A stretch of DNA of 64,000 nucleotides from Cronobacter universalis NCTC 9529 (GTDB taxonomy: Bacteria > Pseudomonadota > Gammaproteobacteria > Enterobacterales > Enterobacteriaceae): the NCBI RefSeq assembly GCF_001277175.1, contig NZ_CP012257.1, positions 4,030,001 to 4,094,000 on the forward strand, given 5' to 3'. The notes under the pieces were generated by a model. It did not search any database. It worked only from the letters and a program-made list of their open reading frames with translations, and was not told the origin of the DNA. This document shows, piece after piece, positions 1 through 8,589 of this stretch. How positions within the stretch are numbered: the stretch's first letter is position 1; every line of letters begins with the position of its first letter. A program made the position numbers and the translations under genes.

Positions 1-1
1 G

Positions 2-439
2 GTGCCTGCGCTGCTGGTCTCCTACGTGATCTCCTCGCTGTTTTATATGGGGAGCTGGCAAGGGTTTGGCGCGCTCTCGCACTTCAATCTGTTCGTCGCG
101 CGCATCGCGACCGCGAGCTTTATGGCCTATGCGCTGGGGCAGATCCTCGACGTGCATGTCTTTAACCGTCTGCGCCAAAGCCCGCGCTGGTGGCTGGCGC
201 CGGGCGCGTCCTTGCTGCTCGGCAACGTCAGCGATACGCTGTCATTTTTCTTTATCGCCTTCTGGCGCAGCCCGGACCCGTTCATGGCCGAACACTGGAT
301 GGAGATCGCGCTGGTGGATTACACCTTCAAGGTGCTTATCAGCCTGGTGTTCTTCCTGCCGATGTATGGCGTGCTGCTGAATATGCTGTTGAAAAAGCTG
401 GCGGATAAATCCGATTTCCGCGTGCTGCAGCGCGGTTAA
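2..439 (+). CDS. yhhQ: 7-cyano-7-deazaguanine/queuosine precursor transporter YhhQ (3' part)
   Basis: The 145 visible residues match the C-terminal two thirds of YhhQ, a VUT-family inner-membrane protein that imports preQ0/preQ1, precursors of queuosine in tRNA. The N-terminal part lies outside the window; E. coli YhhQ is about 221 residues from memory. Several hydrophobic segments are visible, and recognisable stretches include LGNVSDTLSFFFIAFW and the basic C-terminal tail ending LQRG. The first GTG codon in the window is internal and should not be read as a start. The gene is followed after 73 bases by dcrB on the same strand, as in E. coli. Confidence 0.93.
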   Translation: MPALLVSYVISSLFYMGSWQGFGALSHFNLFVARIATASFMAYALGQILDVHVFNRLRQSPRWWLAPGASLLLGNVSDTLSFFFIAFWRSPDPFMAEHWMEIALVDYTFKVLISLVFFLPMYGVLLNMLLKKLADKSDFRVLQRG

Positions 440-512
440 AGGTTCACGGAATTTCTTGTGTTAAGATGCAGGGATGGGTCGTGTTGACCGTCTCTTGTAA
501 AGGAATAAGTGA

Positions 513-1070
513 ATGCGCAATCTGGTGAAATATGTCGGTATTGGCCTGCTGGTGATGGGGCTTGCCGCCTGCGATAACAAAGACAGCAACGCGCCGGCCA
601 GCGCCGGTGCCTCACAGAGCGAAGCTTCCGGCCAGCCAGTCAGCCTGCTGGACGGCAAACTGAGCTTCTCCCTGCCGGCGGATATGAGCGATCAGAGCGG
701 TAAAGTGGGCACCCAGGCGAACAACATGCATGTCTACTCCGATCAGACCGGCCAGAAAGCCGTGATCGTCATCGTCGGCGAGAAAAGCCAGGAATCACTG
801 GAAGTGCTGGCGAAACGTCTGGAAGACCAGCAGCGCGCCCGCGACCCGCAGCTGCAGGTCGTGACCAATAAAGCGATTGAAATCAAAGGCCAGAAGATGC
901 AGCAGCTCGATACCGTCATCTCCGCCAAAGGCCAGACCGCTTACTCCTCCGTGGTGCTGGGCAATGTCGATGACAAACTGCTGACCCTGCAAATCACGCT
1001 GCCTGCCGATAACCAGCAGCAGGCGCAGAGCACCGCAGAGAACATCATCAATACCATCGTGGTGAAGTAA
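513..1070 (+). CDS. dcrB: Lipoprotein DcrB
   Basis: 185 residues with a lipoprotein signal: a basic start, a hydrophobic run and a lipobox ending in LAAC at Cys20, followed by Asp21. Aspartate at position +2 is the Lol-avoidance signal, so the protein is predicted to stay anchored in the inner membrane facing the periplasm. The mature part matches DcrB, known in E. coli for its role in phage C1/C6 DNA entry and in envelope lipoprotein homeostasis. A low-complexity Ala/Ser/Gly linker (about residues 25-42) precedes the folded domain. A TAAAGGAATAAGTG Shine-Dalgarno region sits just before the ATG, and a rho-independent terminator follows. Confidence 0.95.
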   Translation: MRNLVKYVGIGLLVMGLAACDNKDSNAPASAGASQSEASGQPVSLLDGKLSFSLPADMSDQSGKVGTQANNMHVYSDQTGQKAVIVIVGEKSQESLEVLAKRLEDQQRARDPQLQVVTNKAIEIKGQKMQQLDTVISAKGQTAYSSVVLGNVDDKLLTLQITLPADNQQQAQSTAENIINTIVVK

Positions 1071-1098
1071 TCCGCGGTAAAGATTACGCTTATAACAG

Positions 1099-1130
1099 CG
1101 GCCTGCCCTTTACGGGGCGGGCCGTTTTTT
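1099..1130 (+). terminator. Rho-independent terminator of dcrB
   Basis: A GC-rich hairpin (CGGCCTGCCC paired with GGGCGGGCCG across a five-base loop, one wobble pair) is followed by a run of T. It overlaps the last codons and stop of the convergent yhhS gene, so the YhhS C-terminus is encoded inside the hairpin. Confidence 0.85.
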
Positions 1131-2300
1131 TAACTGCGCGCTTAACAGAATGGCGAGCAACACCAGCCCCGCCGCCGCCAGATAAATCGCCGGTACGCCC
1201 GCCCAGGCCATCAGCACGCCTGCCGCCGGCCCGGTTATCCCGAGCGACAGATCCATAAACAGCGTATAGGTGGCGAGCGCCGCGCCCTGGTTGCTCTGGG
1301 GCACCGCCTTCACCGCCACGACGCCGAGCGCAGGGAAGACCAGCGAGAAGCCTGCGCCTGCGAGAAACGTCCCCGCTTTCGCCATCCACGGCTCCACCGC
1401 CAGCCCAACCAGCAGCAGCCCAGCCGTTTCCACCACGCCGCAGATTAGCGTCACGTTAATGCCGCCCAGCCGGTTAATCGCGTTAGGGAATAGCAAGCGC
1501 GTGCCGACAAACGCGCCGCTGAAGAGCGTCAGGGCGAAGGCCGCGCCGTCCCAGCCTTTCGCCTGATAGAACAGCGTGATAAACGTGGCGATCACCCCGA
1601 AGCCGGAAGTGGTGAGCGCCAGCGCCATGCCGAACGGCCAGACCTTGCCGAGCACCGCGCGAAACGGCAGCGGTTTGCCCTTACTCGCCTTCACCGCCGG
1701 ACGCGGCAGCGCTAACACAATCCCGAGCAGCGCCACGCCCATAATAACGCCCGCCACCAGCGGCAGGCCGCCCAGACGGTACAGTAGCGCCCCGAGCGGC
1801 GCGCCCACGGCCATCGCGCCGTAGGTGACCACGCCGTTCCAGGAGATCACTTTGCCGATATGCGCCGAACCGACCACGCCGACGCCCCAGAGCGTCGAGC
1901 CGGTGCCCGCGCAGCTCTGCCCAAAGCCCAGCACCACACGACCGAGACACAGCAGCGCCAGAGATACCAGCGGCAAGCCGCCGCCCCACCACGCCAGAAA
2001 ATAGCTCGCGCCGCTCAGCAGACAGCCGAACATGCCGACAATGACCACGGTTTTCGGCCCCCAGAGATCGGCGTAGCGCCCGGCATGAGGACGACTTATC
2101 AGCGTGGCGATATACTGAAGGCTGATGACCAACCCCGCCCAGAACGGGCTAAATCCCATCACGTCATGGACATAGCCCGGCAGTACCGCGAGCGGCAGGC
2201 CGATGGTCAGGAAGGTAGCGAAATTGAAGATAACGATGGAGACGATTTTCAGGTTCAGCCGCAGGCCGCTTAACGCGGGTTCGGCACTTGCATCCGGCAT
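1110..2300 (-). CDS. yhhS: MFS exporter YhhS
   Basis: 396 residues with 12 predicted hydrophobic segments, matching YhhS, a major facilitator superfamily efflux transporter of the inner membrane. Family landmarks include SRPHAGRYADLWGPK (the loop 2-3 MFS motif) and GTGSTLWGVGVVGSAHIG. Substrate is not established; E. coli YhhS has been linked to arabinose and glyphosate export. The C-terminus stops at KKRPAP, several residues shorter than the E. coli protein as I recall it, because the stop codon falls within the shared terminator hairpin. Convergent with dcrB and divergent from yhhT. Confidence 0.92.
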   Translation of the reverse strand: MPDASAEPALSGLRLNLKIVSIVIFNFATFLTIGLPLAVLPGYVHDVMGFSPFWAGLVISLQYIATLISRPHAGRYADLWGPKTVVIVGMFGCLLSGASYFLAWWGGGLPLVSLALLCLGRVVLGFGQSCAGTGSTLWGVGVVGSAHIGKVISWNGVVTYGAMAVGAPLGALLYRLGGLPLVAGVIMGVALLGIVLALPRPAVKASKGKPLPFRAVLGKVWPFGMALALTTSGFGVIATFITLFYQAKGWDGAAFALTLFSGAFVGTRLLFPNAINRLGGINVTLICGVVETAGLLLVGLAVEPWMAKAGTFLAGAGFSLVFPALGVVAVKAVPQSNQGAALATYTLFMDLSLGITGPAAGVLMAWAGVPAIYLAAAGLVLLAILLSAQLKKRPAP

Positions 2301-2447
2301 GACATTTCACTTTTTTGGCAACAGCGGTAGCGTCAGTATAAACCTGAAATTTCCTTCAACGGAAACGCCCGCGTTTCAGACTTCCTCCCTGCGGCGCAAT
2401 GCCCATTGCACACTACACTAAGAAAGCCCTCATAAAAGGAATTGGTT

Positions 2448-3515
2448 ATGATTGGTCCACAACGACCCCAACCCCCCCAACAAGATAAAGTTGGCCTGCA
2501 CATGCTGCAAAAGCTGGCGGCGCTGGTGATTATTCTGGCCGGTATTCACGCCGCGGCGGATATGATTGTCCCGCTGCTGCTGGCGCTGTTTCTGGCGATT
2601 GTACTCAACCCTCTGGTGACCTGGTTTATGCGCCGGGGCTTTCGCCGCCCTGTCGCGATAACTATCGTCGTATTTGTGATGCTGATAGGCCTGACGCTGC
2701 TGTTAGGCGTGCTGGCGGCGTCGTTTAATGAATTTATCGCGTTAATGCCGAAATATAATAAGGAACTGACGCGAAAACTGCTGCATCTTCAGGAAATGGT
2801 GCCGTTTATGCATCTGCATCTTTCGCCGGAGCGTATGCTGCAACGCATGGATTCCGACAAGATGATGACCTTCGCCACCACGCTGATGACGCAACTCTCC
2901 GGCGCGATGGCGAGCGTCGTGCTGCTGGTGATGACGGTGGTCTTTATGCTGTTTGAAGTGCGCCATGTGCCTTATAAGCTGCGTTTTGCGCTCTCTAACC
3001 CGCAACTGCATATCGCCGGGCTGCATCGCGCCTTAAAAGGCGTCAGCCACTATCTGGCGTTAAAAACGCTCATCAGCCTCTGGACCGGCGTGATCATCTG
3101 GCTCGGCCTGACGCTACTCGACATCCAGTTCGCGCTGATGTGGGGCGTGCTTGGGTTTCTGCTCAATTATATTCCCAACATCGGCGCGGTGCTCTCGGCA
3201 ATACCGCCCATGATCCAGGCGCTGCTGTTCAATGGCGTGTATGAAGTCGTCATGGTGGGGGTGTTGTTCCTGCTGGTGCATATGATCCTGGGGAATATCG
3301 TGGAGCCGCGTATGATGGGCCACCGTCTCGGGATGTCCACGATGGTGGTGTTCCTCTCCCTGCTGTTCTGGGGGTGGTTACTCGGGCCGGTCGGCATGCT
3401 GCTTTCGGTGCCGCTTACCAGCGTCTGTAAAATCTGGATGGAAACCACGCACGGCGGCAGCAAAATCGCCGTCCTGCTTGGCCCCGGCCGCCCGAAAACC
3501 CGGCTACCGGGGTAG
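2448..3515 (+). CDS. yhhT: AI-2E family transporter YhhT
   Basis: 355 residues, an inner-membrane permease of the AI-2E exporter (PerM/TqsA) family. About seven or eight membrane segments are visible, with the family's soluble segment (residues about 90-150) and the conserved pattern GVLGFLLNYIPNIGAVLS followed by a GNIVEPRMMGHRLGM stretch. I chose the ATG at 2448 because AAAGGA lies 7 bases upstream; the in-frame TTG at 2442 would sit directly on that Shine-Dalgarno. The substrate is unknown. Ends just before the convergent NlpC/P60 gene. Confidence 0.92.
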   Translation: MIGPQRPQPPQQDKVGLHMLQKLAALVIILAGIHAAADMIVPLLLALFLAIVLNPLVTWFMRRGFRRPVAITIVVFVMLIGLTLLLGVLAASFNEFIALMPKYNKELTRKLLHLQEMVPFMHLHLSPERMLQRMDSDKMMTFATTLMTQLSGAMASVVLLVMTVVFMLFEVRHVPYKLRFALSNPQLHIAGLHRALKGVSHYLALKTLISLWTGVIIWLGLTLLDIQFALMWGVLGFLLNYIPNIGAVLSAIPPMIQALLFNGVYEVVMVGVLFLLVHMILGNIVEPRMMGHRLGMSTMVVFLSLLFWGWLLGPVGMLLSVPLTSVCKIWMETTHGGSKIAVLLGPGRPKTRLPG

Positions 3516-3520
3516 TACCG

Positions 3521-4030
3521 TCACACCACGCGGCGCGCCGCGAGATAACGCGCGCGCCAGTAGCCGTTGCTGAGGCTGGAGATGGTTACGCCTTTCTCTT
3601 TCGAGGCGTGGATAAACTGATTATCGCCGATATAGACCCCCACATGGCGCTGTCGCGGGCTGGTGCTGAAAAACACCAGATCGCCCGGTTGCAGCGCCGT
3701 TTTTCTTACCGCTGTGCCCTTTCTGATCTGCTGCGAGGTCGTGCGCGGTAGTGAAACGCTCGCCGATTCGGCAAACAGATGCTGCATCAGCGCGGAGCAA
3801 TCGACGCCGCGGTGCGTCGTGCCGCCCAGGTGATAACGGGTGCCCTTCCAGCCCGCGTAGCGGTTTAATAATGCGCGTTTCAGCCGCGGAGGTTGCGGCG
3901 CAGTCTCTGCGAAATGCCAGGAATAGCCAGGGGCGGCATCGTGAGAATGCCAGGACGGGGGCCGCGCGGCGCTAAACGCCGGGGCTGCAAGCAGTGAGGT
4001 AAAATAAAAAAACATCATTAAAAAACGCAT
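3521..4030 (-). CDS. Secreted NlpC/P60 (C40) peptidoglycan endopeptidase
   Basis: 169 residues. An N-terminal signal peptide (MRFLMMFFYFTSLLAAPAFSA) is followed by a linker and an NlpC/P60 domain from about residue 50. The catalytic triad is visible: Cys78 in GVDCSALM, His129 in RHVGVYIG and His141 in FIHAS. Such enzymes cut the D-iGlu-mDAP bond in peptidoglycan stem peptides. No lipobox is seen, so the protein is probably soluble in the periplasm, unlike MepS/NlpC lipoproteins. It lies in the region that E. coli uses for acpT/nik, is convergent with yhhT and divergent from the glutamine synthetase-like gene. Which E. coli paralogue it corresponds to is unclear. Confidence 0.88.
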   Translation of the reverse strand: MRFLMMFFYFTSLLAAPAFSAARPPSWHSHDAAPGYSWHFAETAPQPPRLKRALLNRYAGWKGTRYHLGGTTHRGVDCSALMQHLFAESASVSLPRTTSQQIRKGTAVRKTALQPGDLVFFSTSPRQRHVGVYIGDNQFIHASKEKGVTISSLSNGYWRARYLAARRVV

Positions 4031-4324
4031 CGCGGTCGTTACCGTAGTGTGTTGTGACTCCTTACCCGGTCAGGAAGTGCGCTCCGTATGTGCTTCCTCT
4101 GACGGGGCGCAACGTTAACGACTGGCGATAAAACAGACTATCGACTCTCACTACATTCGCTTGTTACTCCTTTTTCATCGCCCTTCATAACCCCTTCTTC
4201 CGGCAACGAATAAACGCCATTTTTATAAGCCAGACCGTTCTTTTTACGGGATTTTTACACCGCCGCCTTACGGAAAACGCTAGCCTTTGACCATCGCCCG
4301 AGTGGCCTACAAGAAGCGTGACCT

Positions 4325-5740
4325 ATGTTTTCCTTTGCTCTTACTCCCTGGTTTAAAACCCCGAGCCCGACAGCGGCGCCTTCCGATCAGGAACCGATGA
4401 TGTTCTCTACATTGCTGAATACCTGGATGCTGGCGGGCGCGGCGCACGGCGCGCCGGTCTCTTTTCGCCAGGAAGCCGACGCTTACCTGCGGGAATATCC
4501 GCATACCCGCCACGTCGATATTTATCTGCATGACCTGAACGGCTGCCGCCGCGGCAAGCGTATCAGCGCCGGGAGCCTGCGCGCGCTCGCCCAGGGCTGC
4601 TACTTTCCGCTGTCGGTCTATGCCATGGATAGGGAAGGGCACGTTGTTGAAAGCGCTATCGCCCGGCACGAGCCGGACAGGCTCTGCCTGCCGGTGAGCG
4701 GCACGCTGCGCCCCTGCGCGAGCGATCCAGCGCATCACGCCCAGTTGCTGCTCGCGATGCAGGACCCCGACGGCGCAGGCTGCGCGCTGGAGCCGCGCGT
4801 CGTGCTGGAGCGCCTGCTGGCGCAGTTCCACGCGCGCGGCATCTACCCGGTGATAGCGCCGGAGGTGGAATTTTATCTGCAGGCCGTGGACGGCGCGCCG
4901 CCGACGTCGCGCTGTTTTGATATCGATATGCCGGGCCGCGACAACGCGCTGCTGGAAGCGATGGAAACCGAAGCGCGGCGTCAGGGGCTGCCTGTCTGCG
5001 GCATTGTGGCGGAAGCGGAAGCCGGCCAGTTCGAGCTCAATTTTAACCACACCCCGCGCGTGGTGGAGATGTGCGATCGGGTGCTGGCGGCGCGGCGGCT
5101 GGTGCATCAGGTGGCGGAAAAACAGGGTTACTTCGCAAGCTTTATGGCCAAACCGCGTTCTGAGCTGGCAGGCAGCGGCCTGCATGTACACATCAGCCTG
5201 AACGACGCGCAGGGCAATAATCTTTTCGCCGGTGATACTGACACCCCAAACGTCATGATGCGCCGCAGCCTGAGCGGCCTGCTGGCGCTGATGCCCGCAA
5301 GCGTCGCGCTGGTCACGCCGGGCGCGAATGCCTTCCGGCGGCTGCGTAAGAGCTTGAACGAACCGCTGTTTTCCTCGTGGGGCTATAACGATCGCTCGGC
5401 GGCGCTGCGCCTGCCCTGCGCGGATACAGCGCGTCAGCGCATCGAATACCGGCTCGCGAGCGCCGACGCCAACCCGTATCTCGTGGCGGCGGCGGCCCTC
5501 GCGGGCATTCTCTATGGCCTTGATCATCCGTTAACGCTCCCGGAAGCGGGCGTAAGCACTGATTTGCCTGCGCTGCCGCTCTTCTGGCCGGACGCGCTCG
5601 CGCGTTTTCAGGAGGCGGAGTGGCTGCGGCAACAGCTGGGCGGGCCCTTCAGCGACGCCTGGCTTGCCTGCAAACGTCAGGAGCTGGCCCGCTTCGAAAG
5701 TGAAGTCACCGACGCGGAAAAACGCGCCCATCACCATTAA
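4325..5740 (+). CDS. Glutamine synthetase-like ligase (PuuA-type family)
   Basis: 471 residues, class I glutamine synthetase fold; closest in style to gamma-glutamylputrescine synthetase PuuA. Active-site motifs are intact: E180 and E182 in APEVEFYL, EAEAGQFE at 230-237, SGLHVHIS with H287 and H289, NAFRRL at 335-340, WGYNDRSAALRLP at 352-364, and IEYR (E374, R376) followed by ADANPYL. It should therefore activate a gamma-glutamyl or other carboxylate as acyl phosphate and couple it to an amine; the amine is unknown. A later ATG at 4400 has the better Shine-Dalgarno (AGGA, 7 bases upstream), so the true protein may begin at MFSTLL, 25 residues shorter. It is the first gene of a two-gene operon with the OtsA-like gene 23 bases downstream. 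No puu genes are nearby. Confidence 0.85.
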   Translation: MFSFALTPWFKTPSPTAAPSDQEPMMFSTLLNTWMLAGAAHGAPVSFRQEADAYLREYPHTRHVDIYLHDLNGCRRGKRISAGSLRALAQGCYFPLSVYAMDREGHVVESAIARHEPDRLCLPVSGTLRPCASDPAHHAQLLLAMQDPDGAGCALEPRVVLERLLAQFHARGIYPVIAPEVEFYLQAVDGAPPTSRCFDIDMPGRDNALLEAMETEARRQGLPVCGIVAEAEAGQFELNFNHTPRVVEMCDRVLAARRLVHQVAEKQGYFASFMAKPRSELAGSGLHVHISLNDAQGNNLFAGDTDTPNVMMRRSLSGLLALMPASVALVTPGANAFRRLRKSLNEPLFSSWGYNDRSAALRLPCADTARQRIEYRLASADANPYLVAAAALAGILYGLDHPLTLPEAGVSTDLPALPLFWPDALARFQEAEWLRQQLGGPFSDAWLACKRQELARFESEVTDAEKRAHHH

Positions 5741-5763
5741 TCACGCGGAAAAAGAGGTGAATC

Positions 5764-7164
5764 ATGTCTCGCTTAGTCATGATATCCGGCCGCTGCGGCG
5801 TGCCGCACGGCGCCGATGCGCAGGCGGAAGCCCTGCACGACATCATGCGCCAGCGCGGCGGCCTGTGGATGGGCTGGAGCGGCGCTGTCGGCCTTGCGGG
5901 CGCGCCGCGCCGCATCGCGGTGCGGGAAACGGCGGGCTATACGCGCCAGCGTTGGGATATGTCGCCTGCGGAATACGCCGGTTACTACCACGGCTACGTG
6001 CATCAGGCGCTGTGGCCGGTGTTCCATAACCGCCCCGATCTCGCCGCGCACCAGAAAAGCGCGTTTTGCGCCTATAAAGCCTGGAGTGAAGCGGTGGCGG
6101 AGATGGCGGCCGAGGAGATCTGCCCGGACGATGTCGTCTGGGTGCAGGATTACCACCTGATCCCCCTTGGGCGTAACCTGAAAGAGGCGGGCCTGCTGAA
6201 CCCGTGCGGCTTCTTTTTGCATCAGCCGTTCCCGCCAGGCGACGTGTTCAGAACGCTGCCGGAGCACGACTGGCTGATGCGCTCGCTCTTTTTCTACGAT
6301 CTGATTGGCTTTCAGTCCGGCAGCGATGTGAATAATTTCCTGCTGTGCGTGATGCGCCACTACCGCACGGAGCGGCTTTCCGCCACCACGCTTCGGGTCA
6401 ACGGTCACATTATTAACGTCGGCGTGTTTCCCTGCGGCGTGGCGACGCATCGCCCGGCGCGCCACGCGCCGCCCGCCCCAAAAAACGGCGCGTTATATTC
6501 GCGTAAGCTTATCGTCAGCGACGATGTGATAAACGACATCAGCGGCATTCACTACCGTATCGACGCCATGCGCACCCTGCTGAACAACCATCCGCAATAC
6601 CTGCGCGACGTGACGCTGTTGCAGCTGAGCGACCCGGCGAAGGAGTACCCGCACTTCTCGCCGCAGCTTGAGCGTCAGCTGGCGCGCTTTTGCAGCGAGG
6701 TGAACGGCGCGTTTGGCGATCTGAGCTGGTTTCCGGTGAATTATCTGCATAACGACGCGCTGAACCGGCGCGCTATTACCGGGATTTACGCACGCGCCCG
6801 CGCCGCGCTGTTTACGCCGCTGTCAGAAGGCGTAAGCCTGAGCGCGAAAGCCTATGTACTGGCGCAGGACGCCGCCGATCCGGGCGTGCTGATCCTCTCG
6901 CAGTGCAGCGGCACGGCGGAGCAGCTTAAAGGCGCGATGGTGGTCAACCCGTATGACGCCAGTGAGCTTAGCGAAGCGCTGCATTCGGCGCTCGCCATGC
7001 CGCTGGCGGAACGAAAACAGCGCCACGCGGCGCTGCTTACGCAGGTGCGTCAGTATGATAACCAGTGGTGGGCGGGCGCGTTTCTCGACGCGCTGGATGG
7101 TATGCCCGCGCCGCCGCGCTTTCCGCGCCAGCACGGGATTTTCACGCCGCAGAATCTCTACTGA
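5764..7164 (+). CDS. GT20/OtsA-like protein with degenerate donor site
   Basis: 466 residues aligning end to end with trehalose-6-phosphate synthase OtsA. Retained: R10, GGLWMGWSG, YY...LWP around 74-84, WVQDYHLIP with D129, and GFFLHQPFP. Lost: the E. coli segment VERLDYSKG, which holds the phosphate-binding Arg262 and Lys267, is replaced by VINDISGI (about 255-262) with no Arg or Lys; the GG of the N-terminal loop is replaced by QAEA; RDGMNLVAKEY becomes SEGVSLSAKAY (354-364), so the Asp361, Asn364 and Glu369 equivalents are Glu, Ser and Ala. Classical NDP-glucose transfer is therefore doubtful. Shine-Dalgarno GAGGTG precedes the ATG. Paired with the GS-like gene, it may be a pseudo-glycosyltransferase or binding protein. 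It is not the housekeeping OtsA. Confidence 0.85.
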   Translation: MSRLVMISGRCGVPHGADAQAEALHDIMRQRGGLWMGWSGAVGLAGAPRRIAVRETAGYTRQRWDMSPAEYAGYYHGYVHQALWPVFHNRPDLAAHQKSAFCAYKAWSEAVAEMAAEEICPDDVVWVQDYHLIPLGRNLKEAGLLNPCGFFLHQPFPPGDVFRTLPEHDWLMRSLFFYDLIGFQSGSDVNNFLLCVMRHYRTERLSATTLRVNGHIINVGVFPCGVATHRPARHAPPAPKNGALYSRKLIVSDDVINDISGIHYRIDAMRTLLNNHPQYLRDVTLLQLSDPAKEYPHFSPQLERQLARFCSEVNGAFGDLSWFPVNYLHNDALNRRAITGIYARARAALFTPLSEGVSLSAKAYVLAQDAADPGVLILSQCSGTAEQLKGAMVVNPYDASELSEALHSALAMPLAERKQRHAALLTQVRQYDNQWWAGAFLDALDGMPAPPRFPRQHGIFTPQNLY

Positions 7165-7169
7165 GGATG

Positions 7170-8360
7170 TTATTCGGCAAGCGCCTGGGCGCAGGCCCAG
7201 GCGGAGCTCCAGGCCCACTGGAAGTTATAACCGCCCAGCCAGCCGGTCACATCCACCACTTCGCCGATAAAATAGAGGCCCGGCACGTTGCGCGCCTCCA
7301 TGGTGCGCGACGAAAGCTCGTGAGTATCGACGCCGCCGAGCGTCACTTCCGCGGTGCGGTAGCCTTCGGTGCCGTTGGGCTGGACGCGCCAGCCGTGCAG
7401 CGTCTCCAGCAGCTCTTGCTGCTGACGGCTGTTGAGCTGTTTCAGCGTGACGTCCGGGAGTTGCCCGAGGCTTTGCAGGCACTCCACCAGCCGCTTCGGC
7501 AGCAGCATGGCGAGCGTGTTTTTCAGGCTCTGATTGGGGTGCGCGGCGCGCTGTTCGTCGAGAAACGCCGCGGCGTCCGTATCCGGCAGCAGGTTAACAG
7601 TGACCCACTCTCCCGGCTGCCAGTAGCTGGAGATCTGCAAAATCGCCGGGCCGGAGAGCCCGCGATGGGTAAAGAGAATGCTTTCGCGAAAGACGGTGCC
7701 GTTATCGGCGGTGACCACTGCCGGCACCGAGACGCCGGAAAGGGTCTGGATCTGATCAAGCAGCGGCTTATGCAGCGTGAACGGCACCAGGCCCGCGCGG
7801 GTCGGCAATACCTTCAGGCCGAACTGCTCCGCCACTTTATAGCCAAACGGCGTGGCGCCGAGGCCCGGCATCGACAGGCCGCCGCTGGCGATCACCAGCT
7901 TCGGCGTCTGCACCGCGCCGCCATTGAGCGTCAGGGTATAACCGCTTTCGTCGCGCGCGATCGCCAGCACTTCGCTGCGCAGCCGCACGGTGACGCCGCC
8001 CTTCTCGCACTCCGCCATTAGCATCGTGACGATTTGCTCTGCCGAGTCGTCGCAGAAAAGCTGCCCGAGGGTTTTCTCATGCCAGGCGATGCCGTGCTTA
8101 CCCACCAGATCGATAAAATCCCACTGGGTGTAGCGCGCCAGCGCCGATTTACAGAAGTGCGGATTGGCGCTGAGGTAAGCGGCGGGCTCAACGTAAAGGT
8201 TGGTGAAGTTGCAGCGTCCGCCGCCGGACATCAGGATTTTGCGCCCCGGTTTTTTGCCGTTATCCAGCACTAACACCCGGCGGCCCGCCTGCCCGGCCAG
8301 CGCCGCGCAGAATAAACCTGCCGCGCCCGCCCCTACGATGATGGCATCAAACTGTTCCAC
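7170..8360 (-). CDS. yhiN: FAD-dependent oxidoreductase YhiN (HI0933 family)
   Basis: 396 residues. The N-terminus carries the FAD-binding Rossmann motif DAIIVGAGAAGLFCAALAGQ followed by the family signature KPGRKILMSGGGRCNFTN. The C-terminus has the second flavin-contacting segment GLYFIGEVVDVTGWLGGYNFQWAWSSA. This matches YhiN/HI0933; from memory the E. coli protein was recently assigned as RdsA, a flavoenzyme making dihydrouridine in 23S rRNA. Convergent with the OtsA-like gene, separated by five bases, and divergent from pitA, the same neighbour as in E. coli. Confidence 0.94.
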   Translation of the reverse strand: MEQFDAIIVGAGAAGLFCAALAGQAGRRVLVLDNGKKPGRKILMSGGGRCNFTNLYVEPAAYLSANPHFCKSALARYTQWDFIDLVGKHGIAWHEKTLGQLFCDDSAEQIVTMLMAECEKGGVTVRLRSEVLAIARDESGYTLTLNGGAVQTPKLVIASGGLSMPGLGATPFGYKVAEQFGLKVLPTRAGLVPFTLHKPLLDQIQTLSGVSVPAVVTADNGTVFRESILFTHRGLSGPAILQISSYWQPGEWVTVNLLPDTDAAAFLDEQRAAHPNQSLKNTLAMLLPKRLVECLQSLGQLPDVTLKQLNSRQQQELLETLHGWRVQPNGTEGYRTAEVTLGGVDTHELSSRTMEARNVPGLYFIGEVVDVTGWLGGYNFQWAWSSAWACAQALAE

Positions 8361-8589
8361 AACCCTTCCTCATTGCCGTTAAGGCCGCGAATTGTAAAGT
8401 TTCCTCTCTGGTCGCACCAGACAAAACCCTGTTACAAATTCTAATAAATTGAATTTAAAAGGTAATCTCTTTAGTGAAATTGACGCTTCAGTGACACCGA
8501 TTAAAAAAAGTCTATATTTCACTTTGCCCACGCCGCCGTTGTCTTAGATAATGCGCCGCGTTCATGTCCTCAAAATGGCGTAACGTCCT

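Noticed and set aside
2442..2447. TTG start for yhhT
   Set aside because: It touches the Shine-Dalgarno; ATG 2448 has correct spacing.
4307..5527. Long open frame on the minus strand opposite the GS-like gene (406 codons)
   Set aside because: Mirror of a GC-rich coding strand; rich in Arg/Ala/His/Gln with no domain pattern, while the + strand frame has all GS motifs.
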